This document shows, in pieces, positions 24,842-33,445 of a DNA stretch of 64,000 nucleotides (position 1 is its first letter; every line of letters starts with the position of its first letter). Source of the stretch: CAYQFQ01 sp964539415 (lineage in GTDB: Bacteria > Patescibacteriota > Minisyncoccia > Phycocordibacterales > GWA1-40-21). Location: NCBI GenBank assembly GCA_964539415.1, contig CAZIID010000001.1:20995-84994 (forward strand), in the 5' to 3' direction. Both the position numbers and the translations under genes were made by a program. Below the pieces are notes generated by a model that did not search any database, was not told where the DNA came from, and was given only the letters and a program-made list of their open reading frames with translations.

Positions 24842-25372
24842 TTATTCTGCATTCGTATAAACTTCCTGTACATCCTCGTTGTTTTCTAAATCCTCAATAA
24901 GCTTTTCTAGTTTTGGACTATCTTCTTCAGTGACAGCCACAGTGCTTTTTGGTATCCATCCTTCGTTTGTTTTTTCAAATGCCCATGAAGCACTTCCAGG
25001 GGAGGCAAGAGAAGTGCCATTTTCAGACAAAATATGTTTAATTTCTCCTGCCGCTCTGTTCCTGCTATCTGTAAGAACTTCAACCATAATAGCACAACCT
25101 CCTGGCCCATAAGCTTCGTAGACTATAGACTCCATTTCTTTTGCATCAGCACTTGTCGCTTTTTTGATGGCTCTCTCTATTGTGTCGTTTGGCATATCAT
25201 AAGATCTTGCTTTTTCTATTGCGGCCCTTAGTCCTGGAGAGTTTGTGTCACCGTTGGCTTTTTTTGCTTCAGTTTGAATAAGCTTTCCGAGTTTAGTAAA
25301 AGCTGAGCCTTTTTGGGTATCATTTTTTGCTTTTAATCTTTTTATTTTTGAAAATTTGTTATGTCCTGACAT
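24842..25372 (-). CDS. YebC/PmpR-family protein, short form
   Basis: 176 residues; typical YebC proteins are about 240-250. The N-terminal domain (MSGHNKFSKIKRLKAKNDTQKG and FTKLGKLIQ) and the second domain (ESIVYEAYGPGGCAIMVEV) are clear. The C-terminal part is shortened, with ENNEDVQEVYTNAE at the end matching the normal family ending. Family members are transcription regulators or factors that relieve ribosome stalling. The N-terminus reads GHNKFSKIK where GHSKWANIK is common. Confidence 0.85.
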   Translation of the reverse strand: MSGHNKFSKIKRLKAKNDTQKGSAFTKLGKLIQTEAKKANGDTNSPGLRAAIEKARSYDMPNDTIERAIKKATSADAKEMESIVYEAYGPGGCAIMVEVLTDSRNRAAGEIKHILSENGTSLASPGSASWAFEKTNEGWIPKSTVAVTEEDSPKLEKLIEDLENNEDVQEVYTNAE

Positions 25373-25413
25373 GGTAGATTTTTTTAATGAGTAAAACGAA
25401 TTTAAAAAATCAC

Positions 25414-25478
25414 CACCCTGTGAAATGCCAGGCTCTTGCCGGCATATTTCACTGGGGTCGGATTTCTTATCCCCACTA
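25414..25478. repeat. GTGAAAT/ATTTCAC hairpin repeat
   Basis: GTGAAATGCC and GGCATATTTCAC pair around a short loop and are followed by TGGGG. Variants with the same outer words occur at 32219-32252 (CCCCGTGAAATTTC...ATTTCATTGGGG) and 38939-38973. It is a dispersed palindromic element. Confidence 0.6.
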
Positions 25479-25494
25479 TACTACTTTGAAAATT

Positions 25495-25690
25495 ATTTTT
25501 CAATAAAAAACCCTCCCCAGCCAATCTTAGGATAATCGCATTAAAAATAAGGCGACTGGCTGGGGAGGTAGAAAGTGTGGAGTCACAAATGTAGACAATT
25601 AATGTCAAAGCGTTATCTTAAAAGGTACGCCACCTTGTTTTGCATGCCATAGCTATCCAAACTTTTCAAATCTCAAAAGAACTGTGTTCA
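25495..25690 (-). ncRNA. Candidate small RNA with strong terminator
   Basis: On the minus strand, -35-like TTGCCT, 16 bases, then TATTAT (about 25700-25690) would start an RNA that ends at a strong hairpin (CCTCCCCAGCCA with TGGCTGGGGAGG, 25512-25568) followed by TTTTTT near 25505. Its length would be about 180-190 bases. A 68-codon frame crosses the end but has no ribosome site and includes the terminator, so it is not a gene. No known RNA family was recognised. The terminator is clear; the promoter is less so. Confidence 0.45.
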
Positions 25691-25758
25691 TATAATATCA
25701 AACCAAGGGAAACAGGCAAGATGGAAAGTGGATAACTTTTTTTAAAAACACTTTATGA

Positions 25759-25764
25759 TATAAT
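25759..25764 (+). promoter_or_regulatory. -10 box of the first giant surface protein gene
   Basis: TATAAT with 7 bases to ATG 25772; leaderless start predicted. Confidence 0.6.
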
Positions 25765-25771
25765 TTATAGT

Positions 25772-28700
25772 ATGATGAGCAAAAAATTCTTTCTTTATTT
25801 CATTTTTTTTCTAGTTTTACCTCTTACAACTGCTTTAACGACAAACGCTAGCACTCTTTATTTTAAGGATATTAGTGAAACCCCTGATTTTGCTTGGGAT
25901 ACGGTTGCAAATTGGTGGACTGATGCAGAGGCAACAATACCCGCTGCAGCCTTACCGTTAAATGGTGACGTTGTTAATATTGAAAGCAATTTAACTGCTG
26001 GCCCATCTATCCCTGTAAGTTTGAGCGTAATAGTGGTAAATAATGTTCTTTACGACGTTGTTTTCACAGGGGCTTCCGGCCCTGCTATCTTTAATGGTGC
26101 CTGTGGTAACGCTGGAACCGTTGATGGTAATGCCGAATTTAATAATGGTAGTAATAATTATGGCACTGTTACGGGGGATGCAATTTTTAGTGCAGAATCA
26201 AAGAATAATAATGCGGCTCTAGTACAAGGGAATGCAATCTTTTGGGGGACATCGAAAAACCAAGGAACTGTAACTGGGTATGCTACTTTTTTTGACTCGT
26301 CAATAAACGATCTAGGATCAGTCGGTGGAACCGGAACTTTCAATAATAGTTCAAGTAACAACGGAACAGTGATAGGCGCTGCTTATTTTTATGGTAGCTC
26401 TATAAGTGAACAGGGGAGTTACTCCGCTGATGTAAATTTTTATGATAGTTCCTATAATAATGCTAGTACAATAACAAGTGCAACTTTTAATGGAAGTTCG
26501 CGTAATGATATTAATGGAACAATTGGTACTGCTGTTTTTAATGACACGTCTATTAATAATGGAAGTATTAGCATATTAGCAACTTTCAATGGTAATTCAT
26601 TAAACACCGGGACTGTTGCCTCGAGTGATTTTTATGGTAGTTCATATAATGATTATAGTGGAAATGTCACTACTGCTACATTCAATAACACATCTTTTAA
26701 TAATTATGGAACAGTTGGCACTGCAATTTTTAATGATTCCTCATTTAACGATGGGTCAGTATCTACTGCTACATTTAATAGTACATCATACAATAATAAT
26801 GGGACTGTTGAGAATGCGACTTTTAGTGGTCAAGCATATAACGCCGGCACTGTCACCTTTTCTTATGGCACAATGTTTAGAAATGATGCTGCAGTTACTA
26901 CAAATAATGGGACAATTACGACAAACATTGGTTCGATTTCCGGAAATGATGGCACGGTCACTACTAACTCGGGAACAATTGGAGCACAAAATAATATCGT
27001 GGAGACAAACAATGGGACAATTGAAAGTAATAATAATTTTGGTTTTATTACTACAAATAATGGAACTGTCACTATAAACAGTGGATCAGTTACGACAAAT
27101 AGTAATACAGGATCTATACCGGAGATTATTGGAGTGGTAGAAACAAATAATGGTTCAATAGGTCAAACATATAATGGATCTTCGGTGACTGACAACTATG
27201 GAACTGTTTCAAATAATAATGGTGGAACTATAACAAACAATTATGGCACTGTTACAGACAATAGTACTGGAAGTGTCTCAAATAACTACGGAACCATAGT
27301 CTTAAATGGAAATATAGTAAGTACTAATATGGAGACTGGTATAATTCAAACCAATAGTGCTGGTTCAATATCAGACAATATCGCTGGTGGCGTTGTTGGT
27401 ACCAACGACGGATATATATATGGAGGTATATATACAACTTTTGTAGTTAATGATAATGGATATATTGAAGGCGGTTCCTTCTGCCAATCCCAAGCTGAAA
27501 CAGGTGGCACCATCAACGCAGGCACCTTCAGCATCTCTAACTCACGCTGTTACAACGCAGCTCCAGGTATATCCATCTCCCCCACAAATCTTTCAGTCCT
27601 AAATTCTTGGACTCCAGGTCTCTCTTTCGCAACATCAACATCATGTAGCTACAAGATAGACAGTGGTAATTATGTATCACTAAACTGTGCATCTCCTTCA
27701 ATACCTGCACCATCAAACTTTCCACACTTACTGACCATAGTAGCTGAAAACCAGTACAGAACAGCAACATCAACACTCTCTTTCATCTACTCCACACTAC
27801 TCGGCATCTTCACCGGCAGTCTCACCCCATACGCAGTGCCAGCACCTACATACCACACTCTCACAGACATATACAATGTAATCATGTCAGGTACACCATC
27901 TACTGCAGGAAATCACACACTCTCAACATCACAAACGCCGAACGCAACAACAGGTCACTCAACAAGTGAGATATATGTAAGACTTGCAAACCTTATAGAC
28001 GCATCAACTATCAAACCAGGAATCACTTACCTTGGTGTTACAGGAGGAGGAGAGACACCAGATCCAATTGATCTGCCAACATCATCTCTTACACCAACAG
28101 GGACACCAAATGACAGAACAGGTTTTTCTCTTGAAGATATATACCAACTTGTAAAGAACAATGTCAGAGTCACCTCATCAACACACAGTACCTCAACTTC
28201 AGCACATCCTACAGCAACTACCACTCACTCAATTGAAGATGTTTATAGAACACTGACAGCTCTTGTACAGCCGGGGAATATATTACTTGGAGATAGTTAT
28301 TTGGGAGTGGAGGGGGCGTATGTCCCCATGGAAGGTCTAGCTATCCAATACAGGATGAATGATAATACAGCAAGCACTGTTGTTGTTGATACTTCTGATA
28401 ATGCAATAAATGCATCTTCCTCACGAAACACTTCTTTGATACATACTGACTCTGGTAATCCGCCATCGCTAAACGGAGCATTTGCTTTTAATGGCACATC
28501 CGATGGAGTTACAGTTCTTGATTCTGCAACTTTTACTAATAATTTTACTATTGCTTTCTGGTATTACGCAGATAGTGATTCAACTGGAACTAGAAGCCTA
28601 TACTGGATTCATGTCCCTGGTTACAATAACTATTTCTCACAATTATCTATGGCACATAACTTAAATGTTTATGGATGGTCAAATTATGATGGAACTAATA

Positions 28701-28996
28701 ATCCATACAATAACAGTATTCCAACAGCTTCTTTGGGTGCTTGGCATTTTGTTGTTGTCGAAAGAAATCTGGCAACTTCTAAGATGTCTCTTTATATTGA
28801 TAATGTAAGTGTCGGAGAATTTGTTGATACAACGATCGGTACTGAACCAGTATACAATGAGCTTTATATAGGCAGAGATGCAGGCCCAGGATATTTAAAA
28901 GGTAAAATGGATGATTTCCGTGTATACGACAGAGTCTTAACAACAGATGAAAAATCTCAGTTGTATAATTCTGGGCTCGGAAATGAACTAATATAA
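25772..28996 (+). CDS. Giant exported repeat protein with C-terminal LamG-like domain (paralogue 1)
   Basis: 1074 residues. A signal peptide (FFLYFIFFLVLPLTTALT) is followed by a short domain with AWDTVANWWTD. A long repeat region (about 90-560) has degenerate units such as NNGTVTTNSGTI and GTATFNxSSxNxGTV, which should form a beta-helix or solenoid. A conserved module follows (about 565-850) with LIDASTIKPGITYLGVTG and LLGDSYLGVEGAY. The end (about 860-1074) is a LamG/concanavalin-like domain (MNDNTASTVVVDTS, YIGRDAGPGYLKGKMDD, FRVYDRVL). It is a likely surface adhesin. The gene at 33446 has the same plan. No anchoring signal is recognised. Confidence 0.75.
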   Translation: MMSKKFFLYFIFFLVLPLTTALTTNASTLYFKDISETPDFAWDTVANWWTDAEATIPAAALPLNGDVVNIESNLTAGPSIPVSLSVIVVNNVLYDVVFTGASGPAIFNGACGNAGTVDGNAEFNNGSNNYGTVTGDAIFSAESKNNNAALVQGNAIFWGTSKNQGTVTGYATFFDSSINDLGSVGGTGTFNNSSSNNGTVIGAAYFYGSSISEQGSYSADVNFYDSSYNNASTITSATFNGSSRNDINGTIGTAVFNDTSINNGSISILATFNGNSLNTGTVASSDFYGSSYNDYSGNVTTATFNNTSFNNYGTVGTAIFNDSSFNDGSVSTATFNSTSYNNNGTVENATFSGQAYNAGTVTFSYGTMFRNDAAVTTNNGTITTNIGSISGNDGTVTTNSGTIGAQNNIVETNNGTIESNNNFGFITTNNGTVTINSGSVTTNSNTGSIPEIIGVVETNNGSIGQTYNGSSVTDNYGTVSNNNGGTITNNYGTVTDNSTGSVSNNYGTIVLNGNIVSTNMETGIIQTNSAGSISDNIAGGVVGTNDGYIYGGIYTTFVVNDNGYIEGGSFCQSQAETGGTINAGTFSISNSRCYNAAPGISISPTNLSVLNSWTPGLSFATSTSCSYKIDSGNYVSLNCASPSIPAPSNFPHLLTIVAENQYRTATSTLSFIYSTLLGIFTGSLTPYAVPAPTYHTLTDIYNVIMSGTPSTAGNHTLSTSQTPNATTGHSTSEIYVRLANLIDASTIKPGITYLGVTGGGETPDPIDLPTSSLTPTGTPNDRTGFSLEDIYQLVKNNVRVTSSTHSTSTSAHPTATTTHSIEDVYRTLTALVQPGNILLGDSYLGVEGAYVPMEGLAIQYRMNDNTASTVVVDTSDNAINASSSRNTSLIHTDSGNPPSLNGAFAFNGTSDGVTVLDSATFTNNFTIAFWYYADSDSTGTRSLYWIHVPGYNNYFSQLSMAHNLNVYGWSNYDGTNNPYNNSIPTASLGAWHFVVVERNLATSKMSLYIDNVSVGEFVDTTIGTEPVYNELYIGRDAGPGYLKGKMDDFRVYDRVLTTDEKSQLYNSGLGNELI

Positions 28997-29015
28997 TAGT
29001 CGATGCCTAAAATTT

Positions 29016-29043
29016 AAAAACCACACCAGAAGGTGTGGTTTTT
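29016..29043. terminator. Bidirectional terminator between the surface protein gene and ruvB
   Basis: AAAAACCACACC and GGTGTGGTTTTT form a 12-bp stem with loop AGAA and T-runs on both strands; it overlaps the last bases of ruvB. Confidence 0.85.
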
Positions 29044-30082
29044 ATAATAGTTTGCCAGAACCCTTTATGTTCAAATGTCTTTTTGCTCTTTCTGTTATAA
29101 CTCTCCCTCTCGAAGTTCTTTCTATAAAACCAAGTTGTAGTAGATATGGTTCGTAGACATCTTCTATTGTGGCTTGCTCTTCTGATAGGGCAGCGGCGAG
29201 TGTGTTTAGCCCCACTGGGCCACCATTAAATTTTTCTTCCATCACTTTTAGTAATGTTCTGTCTGCTTGAGTAAGTCCGACTTCATCTATACAAAGCAAG
29301 TCTAAAGCCTCATCTACCATCTTTTTGGAAAGCTTTTCACCTCGCACTTGAGCCATATCACGACATCTTTTCAGTAAATAATTTGCAGTTCTTGGGGTAA
29401 ACCTGCTTCTAACTGCTATTTCTTTTATGGCCTCCTCATCTATTTCAACATCAAGTATTTTTGCAGACCTTTTTACTATTTGTCCTATTTCTTCATTTGT
29501 ATAAAATTCTAGTTTGAAAACTCCTCCAGAAAATCTTGAACGTAGTGGAGCAGAGAGAAGAGCGATTCGTGTTGTCGCTGCGATAAGTGTAAAAGGTGGA
29601 AGCTCAAGCTGTATGGTTCGAGCTGATGGACCTTTACCGATAATAATATCAAGTGAGCCCGACTCCATAGCGGGGTAGAGAACTTCTTCTATTGCTTTGT
29701 TGAGTCTGTGTATCTCGTCAATAAATAAAATATCGTTAGGAGCTAGGTTTGTAAGAATAGATGCCAAATCACCAACTTTTTCTATGGCTGGTCCTGATGT
29801 TATTTTTATTTGAGCGTTAGTTTCTTTTGCTATAAGGTGTGCGAGAGTCGTTTTTCCAAGTCCAGGTGGGCCGTAAAATAAAATATGTTCTGGTGTGTGA
29901 TTCCTTTGTTTGGCTGCAGTAAGTAAAATATGAAGATTATCTTTGATGTTTTTTTGACCTATGTATTCATTCCAAGAGGAAGGTCTAAGGGTCTGGTCTA
30001 AATGAGTGGTGTCTGTGCTTTCACGGCTTAAAACCTCATCATTTTCACAGGATTCTTTTTTAATGTTATTTTTGCTTGACAT
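29042..30082 (-). CDS. ruvB: Holliday junction branch-migration helicase RuvB
   Basis: 346 residues. An AAA+ motor that, with RuvA, moves Holliday junctions. Visible are [11 protein letters not shown] at the start of the ATPase, Walker [15 protein letters not shown], Walker [11 protein letters not shown], sensor TLIAATTR and the winged-helix end [12 protein letters not shown]. It has an N-terminal extension of about 25 residues before the conserved part. The initial codons overlap the -35 element of a strong divergent promoter (30076-30103). Confidence 0.97.
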   Translation of the reverse strand: MSSKNNIKKESCENDEVLSRESTDTTHLDQTLRPSSWNEYIGQKNIKDNLHILLTAAKQRNHTPEHILFYGPPGLGKTTLAHLIAKETNAQIKITSGPAIEKVGDLASILTNLAPNDILFIDEIHRLNKAIEEVLYPAMESGSLDIIIGKGPSARTIQLELPPFTLIAATTRIALLSAPLRSRFSGGVFKLEFYTNEEIGQIVKRSAKILDVEIDEEAIKEIAVRSRFTPRTANYLLKRCRDMAQVRGEKLSKKMVDEALDLLCIDEVGLTQADRTLLKVMEEKFNGGPVGLNTLAAALSEEQATIEDVYEPYLLQLGFIERTSRGRVITERAKRHLNIKGSGKLL

Positions 30083-30103
30083 AATTCCATTTTATGCTAT
30101 ACT
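30076..30103 (+). promoter_or_regulatory. Near-consensus promoter for a candidate RNA
   Basis: TTGACA (30076-30081), a 16-base spacer and TATACT (30098-30103) preceded by TG at the extended -10 position. This is the best sigma-70 match seen in the window. It points to the right, away from ruvB, and no protein frame follows for over 2 kb on that strand. Confidence 0.6.
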
Positions 30104-30107
30104 CTTA

Positions 30108-30385
30108 TTAGAGCCTAACGAGAAGGCTTTTTTCATTCCTTTTACGTAGTGTTTGCAAAAATATTATTGTTCAGGTTGTAAATCTCTAAACAATTATGCT
30201 CGAAAGAGTTTACGAGTTTTTTTTCAAGGACATTTTGGTTCTATTTCTTCGGAAATTTTGCTGAGGTTATCCTTAAAGACTAATTTAACTTTTTACCGCC
30301 AGGTTTAAAGTATTGTTTAGAGATTTATGTCTTGAACTAAAATCACCGCTTTGTGGCCCCGCCATAAGGCGGTGATTTATTCTTA
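30108..30385 (+). ncRNA. Candidate structured non-coding RNA, family unknown
   Basis: The gap between ruvB and the PilB-like gene has no credible protein frame. After the strong promoter comes a small hairpin with a U-run (30112-30133). Then a long closing helix pairs TAAATCTCTAAACAAT with ATTGTTTAGAGATTTA (16 bp perfect, from about 30179 and 30312), extended outward by GTTCA/TGAAC. Inside are CTCG/CGAG, an AAGGA/TCCTT arm capped by ATTTC-TTCG-GAAAT, and ACTTT/AAAGT, so a multi-branched junction is likely. A hairpin with AATCACCGC/GCGGTGATT ends the region (30341-30380). A second start at TATTAT (30162-30167) is possible. It could instead be a small mobile element with terminal inverted repeats. 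Confidence 0.5.
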
Positions 30386-30436
30386 TATTATTCTGACAAA
30401 AAACTTTTGCAACTGTTGAAAACCTTTAAGACACAT

Positions 30437-32119
30437 TTAATCTTCTGATTCAAGGTCTATCACACGGGAGAGTTCATCGAAGGTGCTTACACCTTTCAAA
30501 ACTTTTAATGTTCCGTCTTGTCTCATATCTAAAATATTTTGTGGGAGAGCTGCTTTTTTTATATCTCTGTCACTTGGGTTTGAAACGATAGCTTCTGTTA
30601 CTTCTTTTGTTGTAAGTATGGCTTCACATATAGCTACTCTTCCTTTGTATCCAGTGTTGTGACATTTTTCACAACCTTTTGATTCCCAAACTTTTTCCAT
30701 TTGAACTCCTTCAATATATGTTTTGTCTGTAATACCTTCTATGATTTTTTTTACAAGTTCTTTTTCTTTTTCATCCATCACTCTTTCTTGCCTACAAGAC
30801 AAACAAAGTTTTCTTATAAGTCTTTGCGCCATTGTAATATTTACAGCGGAAGAAATAATTTTAGGATTTACTTTAAGATCTATAAGGCGGGGGAAGGCAC
30901 CAGCTGCACTATTTGTGTGAAGTGTTGAAAAAACTAAGTGACCTGTAAGTGCTGAGTTGATCGCGATGGCCGCTGTTTCTGTGTCACGGATTTCTCCCAC
31001 CATAATAACGTCTGGATCTTGTCGCAGTGCTGCTCGAAGTCCTGAAAGAAAAGTATATCCCTTTTCTTCTTCAACTTGCGTTTGAACAACTCCAGGAAGA
31101 TGGTATTCAATCGGGTCTTCAATCGTGATAATTTTTATTTCAGAAGAAAAGATTTTTCTCATAAAGGCATATAAGGTAGTGGTTTTACCAGAACCTGTAG
31201 GACCAGTGATAAGAAGCATACCGTTTGGCTTTTGGATTTGTTCAAGCAAAATATCTAGAGTTCTTTTTTCTATACCAAGCTCTTCGAGGGGAACAGAAAT
31301 AGATTTTGGATTGAGGATTCTCATAACCACGGATTCGTTGTAAGCACCAGGTAATATGGATGTTCTTATTTGAATATCATTTTCTTGAATCTCTACGCTA
31401 AATCTTCCGTCTTGAGATTCACTTATGACGTTAAGTTTTAAACCAGAGAGAAGTTTAATTCTTGAAAGGAGAAGTTTATATGTTGGTTTATCAAATTGGG
31501 TTATGTTTAAAAGGACTCCATCAAGTCTGTATCTCATTCGGATAAATTCTTCTTCGGGCTCTATGTGAATATCAGAAGCTTTTAGAGCGAGTGCTCCAGC
31601 AAGCATGATTTCTAATATTTTTGAAATTCGGTATGTTTGTTTTATTCCCATCAATCCTTCTACTTTTGTTTGGACATCTTGGATTGATTTAATTTCACTT
31701 ATAAGTGTCGTGACGCTTTCGTTTGCAATATCAAAAGTTCCTGCTCGGCTTGCTGATGAGCCAGATATTTCACTGTATCTTCCCCAAGCTTTTTCTAAAC
31801 TCGCTGTGGAGACTACACTAAGAGTAGGGAAGTAATTGTCTTCTTCAAGTTTTTTGATTACTTGAGCGGTTTTGTCGGCACCAGGTGCAAGAACTGCCAC
31901 TTGGATTCTCCTGTCTGTTATATCAAATACGGCAACCTTTGTGTCACGAGCTGTTTCTTCGGGTAATAGTCTAAGTGCTTCTGAGTTAATAGCAACAGGC
32001 CCAAGATCAAGATAGTTTAAACCATATCTAACAGCAAGAATTTTGGCGACTTCCTCTTCTTCTTTCGCTCTAAGTTCTGCTATACGAGCTTTTTGTTTTT
32101 CTTCATCAAATTGGACCAT
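30437..32119 (-). CDS. PilB/GspE-type assembly ATPase (tetracysteine form)
   Basis: 560 residues. Hexameric ATPase that drives type IV pilus or type II-like assembly. The N-terminal domain (about 1-130) is MshEN-like (ILAVRYGLNYLDLGPVAIN). Walker A is GPTGSGKTT (about 305-313). Further motifs are TIEDPIEY, the Walker B region DPDVIMVGEIRDTETA and STLHTNSAAGAFPR. Two CxxC pairs (CLSC about 441, CEKC about 482) form the zinc site typical of PilB/GspE. A second ATPase of the family at 43656 lacks these cysteines. A TATAAT box ends 10 bases before the ATG. Confidence 0.9.
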   Translation of the reverse strand: MVQFDEEKQKARIAELRAKEEEEVAKILAVRYGLNYLDLGPVAINSEALRLLPEETARDTKVAVFDITDRRIQVAVLAPGADKTAQVIKKLEEDNYFPTLSVVSTASLEKAWGRYSEISGSSASRAGTFDIANESVTTLISEIKSIQDVQTKVEGLMGIKQTYRISKILEIMLAGALALKASDIHIEPEEEFIRMRYRLDGVLLNITQFDKPTYKLLLSRIKLLSGLKLNVISESQDGRFSVEIQENDIQIRTSILPGAYNESVVMRILNPKSISVPLEELGIEKRTLDILLEQIQKPNGMLLITGPTGSGKTTTLYAFMRKIFSSEIKIITIEDPIEYHLPGVVQTQVEEEKGYTFLSGLRAALRQDPDVIMVGEIRDTETAAIAINSALTGHLVFSTLHTNSAAGAFPRLIDLKVNPKIISSAVNITMAQRLIRKLCLSCRQERVMDEKEKELVKKIIEGITDKTYIEGVQMEKVWESKGCEKCHNTGYKGRVAICEAILTTKEVTEAIVSNPSDRDIKKAALPQNILDMRQDGTLKVLKGVSTFDELSRVIDLESED

Positions 32120-32129
32120 ACTGTGCTTG

Positions 32130-32135
32130 ATTATA
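32130..32135 (-). promoter_or_regulatory. -10 box of the first PilB-like gene
   Basis: TATAAT on the minus strand, 10 bases before ATG 32119; leader of about four bases predicted. Confidence 0.55.
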
Positions 32136-32149
32136 TCATAGAAGTTCTC

Positions 32150-32306
32150 TAGGTGTCACATTTTTGAAAAATAGTTTCAAAAATGTGACACCTTGTCTTT
32201 GCGAGAAGCGAAGCGTTTACCCCGTGAAATTTCTTTGTATTTCATTGGGGACGAAGCAAACCAGTTTTAAGATGGATTACTTCGGAAGGTCTTGCAGAGA
32301 CAAATA
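32150..32306. repeat. Cluster of dispersed palindromic repeats
   Basis: Contains a TGTGACA-type hairpin (GTGTCACATTTTTGAAA and TTTCAAAAATGTGACACC), then CTTTGCGAGAAGCGAAGCG, the CCCCGTGAAATTTC/ATTTCATTGGGG hairpin (32219-32252) and GACGAAGCAAACCAG. The last three are shared with other repeats in the window. No gene is seen here. Confidence 0.6.
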
Positions 32307-32349
32307 AAAAAAGAAGATTGTTGGTAGTTGCTTTTTATAACTATATATG

Positions 32350-32442
32350 GTATAATACTAGTAGGTTAATAAAGTACATAAAAAGCCTAAAAACAGTGTT
32401 TTTGGCTTAAAATATCAAAAATCAAAAAGAAGGAGTGGTAAG
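32350..32442 (+). promoter_or_regulatory. Promoter and hairpin leader of the small lipoprotein gene
   Basis: TATAAT at 32350-32355 would start an RNA with a leader of about 80 bases. Within it AAGCC...AAAAAC pairs with GTTTTT...GGCTT (about 32384-32411). A strong Shine-Dalgarno AGAAGGAG lies at the end, with about eight bases to ATG 32443. This differs from the leaderless starts of most genes here and could allow regulation. Confidence 0.5.
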
Positions 32443-32832
32443 ATGAAGAAAGTAGTTGTTGGTCTGTTTGGTTTTCTTGTGGTTCTGGTACTTCTCTCTG
32501 TGTGTGGTTGTGAAGAAACAGACGCCCACAAGAACAGCGACAGTAACAGAGACAATTATTACGGCAACAACGATTCTGGCAGAAGTATCACTGTCAGAGT
32601 TGAGAATCAGTCGCCTTACGATATCATTGTTTACAAAGGTGACTCTCGTTATGCAACACTTGAATCTGGTGCTGGGGTTAGCGTATATGCTTACCTAGTT
32701 TCGGATCAAGAGTTGTCGGTCGCTGTTTCCACACCAGTCTTTGGTGTTAGGAAAAATTTTGATAGGTATGACTCTTATTCCAACTTTGTAGTCTATGAAA
32801 GTGATTACAGTGTGGAGTCTGAACAATATTGA
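32443..32832 (+). CDS. Small predicted lipoprotein, unknown function
   Basis: 129 residues. The N-terminus (MKKVVVGLFGFLVVLVLLSV) runs into CGCEETDA, which resembles a lipoprotein signal (lipobox LLSVCGC). The mature part has an Asn/Asp-rich linker and a beta-rich domain (ITVRVENQSPYDIIVYKGDS). Two cysteines occur only at the processing site. It has a strong Shine-Dalgarno sequence, its own promoter and terminator, and visibly higher GC than its neighbours. That composition suggests later arrival by transfer. Lipid attachment is plausible but not certain in this lineage. Confidence 0.6.
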   Translation: MKKVVVGLFGFLVVLVLLSVCGCEETDAHKNSDSNRDNYYGNNDSGRSITVRVENQSPYDIIVYKGDSRYATLESGAGVSVYAYLVSDQELSVAVSTPVFGVRKNFDRYDSYSNFVVYESDYSVESEQY

Positions 32833-32843
32833 AGTAGCATTTT

Positions 32844-32882
32844 TGCCCGGGGAGAAACTAGTTTTCTCTTCGGGCATTTTTT
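32844..32882 (+). terminator. Terminator of the lipoprotein gene
   Basis: TGCCCGGGGAGAAAC pairs with GTTTTCTCTTCGGGCA and a T-run follows, 12 bases after the stop. Confidence 0.85.
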
Positions 32883-32896
32883 GTTAGTATATGAGG

Positions 32897-33331
32897 ATGA
32901 TAATCACAAGTAAGAGTGTAGAACAGACAGGAGAGGTAGCCAAGGAGTTTTTACAGAAAGTATCTCACGGTGTATATACCGGAGCTCTTGTTGTTGGTCT
33001 TTATGGGGATTTGGGTTCTGGAAAGACTACTTTTACTCAGGCGTTTGCAAAACATTTGGGAATCACCAACAATATTACTAGTCCAACTTTTGTTATAGAG
33101 AAGATTTACAAGATTGAAAATAGTCCATTTGAAAATCTTATTCATATTGATGCATACAGACTAGAAAATTCTAAAGAACTTTCAATGCTTTCTTGGCAGG
33201 AGCAGGTAACGAATCCTAAAAACCTTATTCTCATAGAATGGCCAGAAAGGGTAGTTGATATCTTGCCAGAAAATCACGCGAAAATTATGTTTAAGTTTAT
33301 TTCTGAAACTGAAAGGGAAATCGAGATTTAA
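32897..33331 (+). CDS. tsaE: tRNA threonylcarbamoyladenosine biosynthesis ATPase TsaE
   Basis: About 144 residues. TsaE (YjeE) is the ATPase partner of TsaB-TsaD in making t6A at position 37 of ANN-decoding tRNAs. Walker A GDLGSGKTT is followed by TSPTFVIEKIY and the HIDAYRLE motif typical of the family; LIEWPERV follows. A start at ATG 32897 (MIITSKSVEQTG) is preferred because a TAGTAT box (32885-32890) ends 6 bases before it; ATG 32891 is also possible. TsaB and TsaD are outside the window. Confidence 0.9.
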   Translation: MIITSKSVEQTGEVAKEFLQKVSHGVYTGALVVGLYGDLGSGKTTFTQAFAKHLGITNNITSPTFVIEKIYKIENSPFENLIHIDAYRLENSKELSMLSWQEQVTNPKNLILIEWPERVVDILPENHAKIMFKFISETEREIEI

Positions 33332-33349
33332 AAATAAGAAGGACATGAA

Positions 33350-33391
33350 AAAAGAGGATTTTGCAAAGCAAAATCCTCTTTTGTTTTTTTT
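33350..33391 (+). terminator. Terminator of tsaE
   Basis: AAAAGAGGATTTTGC and GCAAAATCCTCTTTT form a perfect 15-bp stem with loop AAA, then a T-rich run. Confidence 0.9.
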
Positions 33392-33404
33392 GAAAAAACC
33401 ATGA

Positions 33405-33410
33405 TATAAT
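33405..33410 (+). promoter_or_regulatory. -10 box of the second giant surface protein gene
   Basis: TATAAT 35 bases before ATG 33446, so this gene, unlike paralogue 1, would have a leader of about 29 bases. Confidence 0.5.
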
Positions 33411-33445
33411 AAACTCAATTAATTAATAACTACAAGACTTATTAA

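Noticed and set aside
25402..25608. Minus-strand frame of 68 codons
   Set aside because: It runs through a strong intrinsic terminator and a dispersed hairpin repeat; the region is better explained as the end of an RNA gene.
26616..27077. Open frame of 153 codons in another frame of the first giant surface protein
   Set aside because: It is a frame produced by the repeats (Met/Leu-rich repeats) and has no independent start signals.
25772..27480. Short repeated words that might suggest a CRISPR array
   Set aside because: The repeats are degenerate, in frame and irregularly spaced; they encode a protein solenoid. No cas gene is nearby.
30108..30385. RNase P RNA, tmRNA or SRP RNA
   Set aside because: The conserved core words of these RNAs (for example GAGGAAAGTCC of RNase P or GGAAGCAGCC-type SRP loop) were not found by eye; a covariance search would be decisive.
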